Assembly (NCBI RefSeq): GCF_001456955.1
Contig: NZ_KQ758470.1
Location: 124,001 to 188,000, forward strand
Length of the DNA stretch: 64,000 nucleotides
From: Microbacterium enclense
GTDB lineage: Bacteria > Actinomycetota > Actinomycetes > Actinomycetales > Microbacteriaceae
Direction of reading: 5' to 3'
In this document: one piece after another, positions 56,071 to 64,000 of the stretch
Layout: each line of letters begins with the position of its first letter
Position numbering within the stretch: position 1 is the first letter of the stretch
Program-made: the position numbers and the translations under genes
Notes under the pieces: model-generated
Seen by the model: the letters and a program-made list of their open reading frames with translations, nothing else
The model's database searches: none
Told to the model about the DNA's origin: nothing

Positions 56071-56631
56071 ATGCTGAACGCTCTTGTCACACTCGCCGCG
56101 GAACCCGCGGGGGAGGCGGCGCACAACCCGCTGATCCCGGCGTGGTACGACATCATCTGGTCGGCCGTGTGCTTCGTCGTCATCGCCCTCGTGGTGTGGC
56201 GCGTCGCGCTGCCGCGTATGGCGAAGCTGCTCGACGAGCGCAGTGCGGCCATCGAGGGCAACATCGCCAAGGCCGACGAGGCCCAGCGACAGGCCGAGGC
56301 CGCCCTCGAGCAGTACACCGCTCAGCTCGCCGAGGCGCGCCGCGAAGCCGGTGAGATCCGCGAGTCCGCCACCCAGGACGGTCGCAAGATCGTCGCCGAG
56401 GCGCGCGAGAACGCTGCCGCGGACGCCGCGCGCATCACCGCATCCGCCCACGCGCAGATCGAGGCGGAGCGTCAGACGGCCCTCGTCCAGCTGCGCTCCG
56501 AGGTCGGTACCCTCGCGGTCGACCTGGCCGGCAACGTGATCGGCGAGACCCTGACGGACGACGCCCGCGCGAACGCCGTGGTCGACCGCTTCCTCGCCGA
56601 GCTCGAGGCATCCGAGAAGGCGGCCAAGTAA
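56071..56631 (+). CDS. atpF: ATP synthase F0 subunit b
   Basis: Peripheral-stalk subunit of 186 residues. One N-terminal membrane helix ([21 protein letters not shown]) is followed by a long charged coiled coil typical of subunit b. AAGGAGA precedes the ATG. The stop codon shares a base with atpH. Confidence 0.95.
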   Translation: MLNALVTLAAEPAGEAAHNPLIPAWYDIIWSAVCFVVIALVVWRVALPRMAKLLDERSAAIEGNIAKADEAQRQAEAALEQYTAQLAEARREAGEIRESATQDGRKIVAEARENAAADAARITASAHAQIEAERQTALVQLRSEVGTLAVDLAGNVIGETLTDDARANAVVDRFLAELEASEKAAK

Positions 56632-57419
56632 TGGGCAGCGCGACCACTCAGGCCCGGACCGCGACGTCGGAGGCCCTCGCCTCCACGTCCGGCGTCGATC
56701 TCGACGTCGCGCGCGAGCTGTTCGCGGCCGTCGCCGCCGTGAGCGGATCGTCGCAGCTGAGCGGCGCGCTGTCCGACTCGTCGGTGCCGGCCGACGCCCG
56801 GGCAGGGCTGGTGTCGGCGGTCTTCGGCCCGTCGTACAGCCCCGTCACCGTCGGACTGCTGAGCGACGCGGCACGGCAGCGCTGGTCCAGCGCAGCCGAG
56901 TTCGTCGAGGGCCTCGAAGAGCTCGCCGTCCGCGCGACCGCGGTCGCCGAGACGGGCGACATCGAGGCGGAACTGTTCTCGTTCTCCCGCACCGTGGCCA
57001 CCAACGGCGAGCTCGAGCTCGCACTGGGCGGCCGCATGGGCGGCGCCTCGGCCAAGGGCACCCTGGTCTCGACGCTGCTCGACGGCCGCGCGAGCGCCGG
57101 CACCGCCCTGATCGTGTCGTCGCTCGTGGAGCACGCCCGCGGCCGTCGTGTCCGCGCACTGCTGCGCCGAGCCGAGCGGCTCGTCGCCGACCAGCGTTCG
57201 CGCATCGTCGCGACGGTGTCGGCGGCCGCGCCCCTGAGCGCGGAGCAGCAGACCCGTCTGCAGAACGCTCTCAGCGCCCGTTACGGTTCAGCGGTCACGC
57301 TGAACACCGTCATCGACCCGACGGTGGTCGGCGGACTGCGCGTGCAGGTCGCAGACGACGTCATCGACGCGAGCGTGTCCGCACGTCTCGCGGATCTCCG
57401 CCAGCGGATCGCAGGCTGA
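56631..57419 (+). CDS. atpH: ATP synthase F1 subunit delta
   Basis: Delta subunit of 262 residues, longer than the about 180 of most bacteria but usual for actinobacteria. The C-terminal OSCP signature is [39 protein letters not shown] in outline (residues about 222-260). Starts with a one-base overlap (TAATG) after atpF. It is not fused to subunit b as in mycobacteria. Confidence 0.95.
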   Translation: MGSATTQARTATSEALASTSGVDLDVARELFAAVAAVSGSSQLSGALSDSSVPADARAGLVSAVFGPSYSPVTVGLLSDAARQRWSSAAEFVEGLEELAVRATAVAETGDIEAELFSFSRTVATNGELELALGGRMGGASAKGTLVSTLLDGRASAGTALIVSSLVEHARGRRVRALLRRAERLVADQRSRIVATVSAAAPLSAEQQTRLQNALSARYGSAVTLNTVIDPTVVGGLRVQVADDVIDASVSARLADLRQRIAG

Positions 57420-57481
57420 AGACTTTCCGCCCGTCAGGGTGTGGATCTGGGGGCCATGAGCCCCACGAACGAAGGAAGACA

Positions 57482-59113
57482 ATGGCAGATCTCTCTATCA
57501 GCCCCGACGTCATTCGTGACGCGCTGAAGGACTTCGTCACCGCCTACGAGCCCACCGGCGCTGCGGCGACCGAGGTCGGCGCCGTCGTCGACGCGGCCGA
57601 CGGCATCGCTCACGTCGAGGGCCTTCCCGGCGTCATGGCCAACGAGCTCATCCGCTTCGCGGACGGCACGCTCGGCCTCGCGCAGAACCTCGACGAGAAC
57701 GAGGTCGGTGTCGTCGTACTGGGCGAGTTCTCCGGCATCGAAGAGGGCCAGAGCGTCACCCGCACGGGCGAGGTGCTCTCGGTCGGCGTCGGCGACGGCT
57801 ACCTGGGCCGCGTCGTCGACCCGCTCGGCAACCCGATCGACGGTCTCGGCGAGATCGCGACCGAGGGCCGTCGCGCCCTCGAGCTCCAGGCTCCGGGCGT
57901 CATGCAGCGCAAGAGCGTGCACGAGCCCCTGCAGACCGGCATCAAGGCGATCGACGCCATGATCCCCGTCGGCCGCGGCCAGCGCCAGCTCATCATCGGC
58001 GACCGCCAGACCGGCAAGACGGCCATCGCGATCGACACGATCATCAACCAGAAGGCCAACTGGGAGTCGGGCGACGTCAACAAGCAGGTGCGCTGCATCT
58101 ACGTCGCCATCGGCCAGAAGGGCTCGACCATCGCCTCGGTGAAGGGCGCCCTCGAGGACGCCGGTGCGATGGAGTACACCACCATCGTCGCGGCCCCCGC
58201 GTCCGACCCCGCCGGCTTCAAGTACCTCGCCCCCTACACCGGTTCGGCCATCGGCCAGCACTGGATGTACGGCGGCAAGCACGTCCTCATCATCTTCGAC
58301 GACCTGTCGAAGCAGGCCGAGGCCTACCGCGCCGTGTCGCTGCTCCTGCGCCGCCCGCCGGGCCGCGAGGCGTACCCCGGCGACGTGTTCTACCTGCACT
58401 CGCGTCTGCTCGAGCGTTGCGCGAAGCTGTCCGACGAGCTCGGCGCCGGCTCCATGACGGGTCTCCCGATCATCGAGACCAAGGCCAACGACGTCTCGGC
58501 GTACATCCCGACCAACGTGATCTCGATCACCGACGGCCAGATCTTCCTGCAGTCCGACCTGTTCAACGCCAACCAGCGTCCCGCGGTCGACGTGGGTATC
58601 TCGGTCTCGCGCGTGGGTGGCGACGCCCAGGTGAAGTCGATCAAGAAGGTCTCGGGAACCCTGAAGCTCGAGCTCGCGCAGTACCGCTCGCTCGAGGCGT
58701 TCGCGATGTTCGCCAGCGACCTCGACGCCGCCTCGCGTCGTCAGCTCGCCCGCGGTGCACGTCTGACCGAGCTGCTCAAGCAGCCGCAGTACTCGCCGTA
58801 CCCGGTCGAGGAGCAGGTCGTCTCGATCTGGGCCGGCACCAACGGAAAGCTCGACACCGTCGAGGTGTCGGACGTGCTGCGCTTCGAGCGCGAGCTGCTC
58901 GACTACCTGCGTCGCAACTCGACCGTGCTCGACACGCTGCGCGAGACCAACGTGCTCGGTGACGACACGCTCGCGGAGCTCGAGCAGAAGATCGATGCGT
59001 TCGCCAAGGAGTTCCAGCCCGGCAAGGACCAGAGCGTCGTCGGCGCCGAGAAGGTCGACGCCGCCGAGGCGGAAGACGTCAACCAGGAGCGGATCGTCAA
59101 GGGCCGTCGCTGA
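57482..59113 (+). CDS. atpA: ATP synthase F1 subunit alpha
   Basis: Non-catalytic nucleotide-binding subunit of 543 residues. The P-loop is GDRQTGKTA near 173, the signature [10 protein letters not shown] near 376, and a 30-residue acidic C-terminal tail is present ([21 protein letters not shown] end). GAAGGAAG precedes the ATG. Confidence 0.97.
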   Translation: MADLSISPDVIRDALKDFVTAYEPTGAAATEVGAVVDAADGIAHVEGLPGVMANELIRFADGTLGLAQNLDENEVGVVVLGEFSGIEEGQSVTRTGEVLSVGVGDGYLGRVVDPLGNPIDGLGEIATEGRRALELQAPGVMQRKSVHEPLQTGIKAIDAMIPVGRGQRQLIIGDRQTGKTAIAIDTIINQKANWESGDVNKQVRCIYVAIGQKGSTIASVKGALEDAGAMEYTTIVAAPASDPAGFKYLAPYTGSAIGQHWMYGGKHVLIIFDDLSKQAEAYRAVSLLLRRPPGREAYPGDVFYLHSRLLERCAKLSDELGAGSMTGLPIIETKANDVSAYIPTNVISITDGQIFLQSDLFNANQRPAVDVGISVSRVGGDAQVKSIKKVSGTLKLELAQYRSLEAFAMFASDLDAASRRQLARGARLTELLKQPQYSPYPVEEQVVSIWAGTNGKLDTVEVSDVLRFERELLDYLRRNSTVLDTLRETNVLGDDTLAELEQKIDAFAKEFQPGKDQSVVGAEKVDAAEAEDVNQERIVKGRR

Positions 59114-59137
59114 TAGCGACGACACGAGAACGGAATC

Positions 59138-61508
<2,371 letters not shown>

Positions 61509-61509
61509 C

Positions 61510-61770
61510 ATGTCGTTGCGCGTGAGCCTGGTGTCGGCAGACGCCGAGGTGTGGACGGGGGAGGCCTCGCTCGTCGTGGCCAAGACCGTCGAAGGTGAGA
61601 TCGGCTTCATGCAGGGGCATGAGCCGGTGCTCGCGATCCTCGCCCAGGGCGAGGTGCGCATCACCCGCACCGACGGCACGAAGATCCTGGCCAACGCCGA
61701 GGACGGCTTCCTGTCGATGGCGAACGACGAACTCACCATCGTCGCCGGAAACGCAGCTCTCGTCTCCTGA
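61510..61770 (+). CDS. atpC: ATP synthase F1 subunit epsilon, short form
   Basis: Rotor subunit of 86 residues comprising only the N-terminal beta-sandwich (RVSLVSADAEVWTGEASLVV, GEIGFMQGHEPVLAIL, TIVAGNAALVS). The C-terminal helical hairpin that inhibits ATP hydrolysis in E. coli (139 aa) is absent, and a terminator follows at once, so it is not a cut gene. Starts one base after the atpD stop. Confidence 0.93.
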   Translation: MSLRVSLVSADAEVWTGEASLVVAKTVEGEIGFMQGHEPVLAILAQGEVRITRTDGTKILANAEDGFLSMANDELTIVAGNAALVS

Positions 61771-61785
61771 CGCCGCTTCATCGCC

Positions 61786-61831
61786 GACGCGCGTCGCCCG
61801 GTTCTCCGGGCGGCGCGCGTCGTTCTTTTCC
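61786..61831 (+). terminator. Rho-independent terminator of the atp operon
   Basis: A 16-bp stem (GACGCGCGTCGCCCGG with CCGGGCGGCGCGCGTC, one G-U pair, loop TTCT) is followed by GTTCTTTTCC. It is the clearest intrinsic terminator in the window. Confidence 0.92.
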
Positions 61832-61841
61832 CGGAGATCGC

Positions 61842-62591
61842 ATGCTCGTTCTGCTTCCCCCGTCCGAGACGAAGCGCCCCGGGGGCGACGGCGCGCCGCT
61901 CGATGTCGCGGGCCTGACGTTCCCCACGCTCAGCGCTCCGCGCGACGCCGTCATCGACGCCCTCATCGCGCTGTCGGCCGACGCGGAGAACGCGGCGCGG
62001 GTGCTCAAGCTCAGCGCCAAGCGTCGACACGAGGTTGCCGACAACGCCGCGCTCCGCACCGCGGCGACGACGCCCGCGATCGACCGGTACACCGGCGTGC
62101 TCTTCGACGCCCTCGATGCGGCAACCCTCGACGCCGACGCGCGGTCATGGATCGGCGCGCACGTGGCGATCCACTCGGCGCCCTTCGGTCCCGTCGGTGC
62201 GCTCGACGGCATCCCGGCGTATCGGTTGGCGGCGGGGACGTCGCTTCCGGGCGTGCCGGCCCTTCGGCGCGTCTGGGCCGACGCCGTGGCCTGCGCGTTC
62301 GCGGAGGCCGCGCCCGGTTTCGTCCTCGACCTCCGCTCGGAGGCGTACGTTGCTCTCGGTCCGCTCCCGTCGAGCGTCCGCTCGGTCTACGTGCGTGTCG
62401 TGACCGACACGGAGGAGGGAGCGGTGCGCGCCCTCAACCACTTCAACAAGCACGCGAAGGGGGCTTTCGTTCGCGCGCTCGCCCGCGACAGGCCCACGGT
62501 CGAAGGTCTCGCCGATCTGCGTGCGTGGGCCGATTCCGCCGGCTGGAGGCTCATCGACGGACACGAGGGTGAAATCGCTCTGGTCGTGTAA
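61842..62591 (+). CDS. yaaA: YaaA-family peroxide stress protein
   Basis: A 249-residue member of the YaaA/DUF328 family. It begins MLVLLPPSETKR, the family signature, and contains YTGVLFDALD near 83 and LNHFNKHAKGAFVRAL near 200. YaaA lowers free iron during peroxide stress in E. coli and has a DNA-binding fold. It follows the atp terminator by about 20 bases. Confidence 0.93.
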   Translation: MLVLLPPSETKRPGGDGAPLDVAGLTFPTLSAPRDAVIDALIALSADAENAARVLKLSAKRRHEVADNAALRTAATTPAIDRYTGVLFDALDAATLDADARSWIGAHVAIHSAPFGPVGALDGIPAYRLAAGTSLPGVPALRRVWADAVACAFAEAAPGFVLDLRSEAYVALGPLPSSVRSVYVRVVTDTEEGAVRALNHFNKHAKGAFVRALARDRPTVEGLADLRAWADSAGWRLIDGHEGEIALVV

Positions 62592-62692
62592 CGAGAAAGC
62601 CCGAGCTTTCAGGATTCTTTCAGCCTCGCTACCATGTGAGCGCACGGGGCGCACGGACGCTTCGTCGCGCACTCGTCGGGAAAGGAATCCAC

Positions 62693-63349
62693 ATGAGTGA
62701 TTCGTCTTACACGTACGACGACGGAAGCGGGCTCGCCGCCCTCGCCTTCCTCATCGTCCTGCTGCCCCTCTTGCTCATCAGCCTCTTCGCGGGCTACATC
62801 ATCTCGTCGTTCTTCCTCCTGAAGATCTTCGAAAAGGCCGGCGTGCAGGGCAAATGGCGCGCCTGGGTGCCCATCTACAACACGCTCGTGGCGGCCAAGC
62901 TCGGCGATGTCTCGCCCTGGGCCTACCTCATCGTCGTCGTCGGCGCGAGCGTGCTCAGCAACATCCCCGTCATCGGCTTCGTGTTCGGGCTCGTCGCCGT
63001 CGCGGCGAGCGTCGTCGTCGCGTGGCGGATCGGGCTGAAGTTCGGCAAGGACTGGCCGCTGCTGCTGCTATGGCTCATCCCGGGCGTCGGAACGCTGATC
63101 TGGCTCGGCATCCTGGCCTTCGGCTCCGCGCGCTGGAACCCGGCCATCGCCCCGGCACCGTGGGCGAACACCGTCGCGGCCGACAAGACGGTCTGGGACG
63201 GCGTCCCGGTGCAGCCGGGTCAGCAGGTCAGCGGTCCCGGCTACGGGGGACCCGGCTACGGCGGGCCCGCAGCTCCGCCCGCATCCGGCATGACGCCCCC
63301 GCCGGCGCCCGGCACCACGCCGCCGCCGCCCGCACCGCCGCAGTACTGA
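62693..63349 (+). CDS. DUF5684-family membrane protein with Gly/Pro-rich tail
   Basis: A 218-residue protein. An N-terminal hydrophobic pair (LAALAFLIVLLPLLLISLFAGYIISSFFLLKIFEKAG) and the DUF5684 core (KWRAWVPIYNTLVAAKLG, NIPVIGFVFGLVAVAASVVVAWRIGLKFGKDWPL) give about five helices. The last 55 residues are Pro/Gly-rich (GYGGPGYGGP, PPPAPG). A paralogue lacking the tail lies at 29523-29918. GAAAGGA precedes the ATG. Confidence 0.82.
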   Translation: MSDSSYTYDDGSGLAALAFLIVLLPLLLISLFAGYIISSFFLLKIFEKAGVQGKWRAWVPIYNTLVAAKLGDVSPWAYLIVVVGASVLSNIPVIGFVFGLVAVAASVVVAWRIGLKFGKDWPLLLLWLIPGVGTLIWLGILAFGSARWNPAIAPAPWANTVAADKTVWDGVPVQPGQQVSGPGYGGPGYGGPAAPPASGMTPPPAPGTTPPPPAPPQY

Positions 63350-63356
63350 TCGAGCC

Positions 63357-63386
63357 GAGGGCCTCCCGTTCCGATGGGAGGCTCTC
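63357..63386. terminator. Terminator after the DUF5684 gene
   Basis: GAGGGCCTCCC (63357-63367) pairs with GGGAGGCTCTC (63376-63386), 11 bp with one G-U, across an 8-base loop. Confidence 0.7.
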
Positions 63387-63439
63387 CGCGTCGGTCGCGG
63401 CCGGGAGCCCGTGGCATCCACGGGGGTTACCGTGGGGGG

Positions 63440-64000
63440 ATGACGTCTGCGCCGCTTCCTCTTCGTCCGGTGGGCCGGTCCGGTCTGCGCGTGTCCGCTG
63501 TCGGTCTCGGCTGCAACAACTTCGGCCGGACGGGTACCGTCACCGAGACCCTCGACGGCACCCGTGCGGTCCTCGACGCCGCCATCGAGGCGGGGGTGAC
63601 CTTCCTCGACACCGCCGACATCTACGGCAAGTCGTTCGGGCTGTCCGAGACGCTGATGGGGGAGGCGCTGCTCGGTCGCCGTGACGAGGTGGTGCTGGCC
63701 ACGAAGTTCGGGCATTCCGACCTCGCCCCCGCCCTTCCGGGTGGAGCGAAGGGTTCCCGCGCGCACGTCCGTCGTGCGGTGGAGGAGTCCCTCCGACGCC
63801 TGCGCACCGACTGGATCGACCTGTATCAGCTGCACACGCCCGATCCCACGACCCCCGTCGACGAGACCCTGGACGCGCTGGGCGACCTGGTCCGCGAGGG
63901 GAAGGTGCGCTACGTCGGTCACTCCAACTTCTCGGGCTGGCAGATCGCCGAGGCCGATGCGGCCGCGTCGGGCGTGCGCTTCGTGTCGGCGCAGAACCAG
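63440..64000 (+). CDS. Aldo/keto reductase (3' end cut by window)
   Basis: The first 187 residues of an NADPH-dependent oxidoreductase. The family signature is SGLRVSAVGLGCNNFG near 14-29. Catalytic Asp and Tyr are in FLDTADIYGKSFGLSE near 55-70, Lys in VVLATKFG near 84-91 and His in DLYQLHTPD near 128-136. The open frame continues past base 64000. TACCGT (63428-63433) lies six bases before the ATG, with GGGGGG between, so it may be leaderless. Confidence 0.92.
   Translation, partial: MTSAPLPLRPVGRSGLRVSAVGLGCNNFGRTGTVTETLDGTRAVLDAAIEAGVTFLDTADIYGKSFGLSETLMGEALLGRRDEVVLATKFGHSDLAPALPGGAKGSRAHVRRAVEESLRRLRTDWIDLYQLHTPDPTTPVDETLDALGDLVREGKVRYVGHSNFSGWQIAEADAAASGVRFVSAQNQ

Overview
The window is 64 kb of very GC-rich DNA with dense, mostly co-directional gene runs. 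Genes commonly start with GTG, and start codons often overlap the preceding stop (ATGA/GTGA). The gene content and several protein families (the DUF7882-like protein, DUF3097, DUF6458, DUF5684, an 86-aa AtpC) point to an actinomycete of the Microbacteriaceae, most likely Microbacterium. This is inferred from gene content only, because no 16S gene is present.

Left part (1-20.3 kb): the end of ung, a PAT-like acetyltransferase, an M4 protease (protealysin type) overlapping its probable inhibitor (emfourin), a five-gene oligopeptide-type ABC importer, a hydrolase, a CMD-family protein coupled to a tyrosine phosphatase, an orphan SIP-domain protein behind an IdeR/DtxR-like iron box, an arginase-family enzyme, PspA, a large TPM-domain membrane protein, DUF3097, trmB, a CPBP membrane protease, a guanidinium exporter (Gdx/SugE) under a guanidine-III riboswitch, and a PIG-V-like mannosyltransferase.

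Middle (20.3-34.2 kb): an accessory-like stretch. It holds a GAF histidine kinase, an SRPBCC/FAD-oxidoreductase pair, nei next to a radical-SAM spl-family protein, a MarR regulator divergent from a DUF7882-like gene across an AT-rich operator island, many small uncharacterised proteins, one tRNA-Arg(CCG), and a Ser/Thr kinase followed by a lipoprotein and a transglutaminase-like protein.

Right part (34.4-64 kb): the classical actinobacterial core order argS ... lysA-hom-thrC-thrB-rho-prfA ... prmC-sua5-wecA-like-atpI-atpBEFHAGDC, then yaaA, a DUF5684 membrane protein and a truncated aldo/keto reductase. Two segments interrupt this order. A DUF2993 protein and an orphan HPr-kinase/PqqD-like protein lie between argS and lysA. 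A 4.7-kb block between prfA and prmC holds tandem repeats (18 bp, 83 bp and 70-72 bp units), an N-terminally frameshifted nuclease-like gene, an amidase and cysE-cysK.

The most notable signals are the guanidine-III aptamer, the protease-inhibitor pair, the palindromic 83-bp repeat array, an apparent CTG start of atpB preceded by an 8-codon leader ORF, an SD-masking hairpin before lysA, a roughly 400-residue low-complexity Rho extension, and recurrent TANNNT boxes 6-11 bases before start codons, which suggest leaderless transcripts. I found no CRISPR array, prophage or transposase, and no clearly new multi-gene system.
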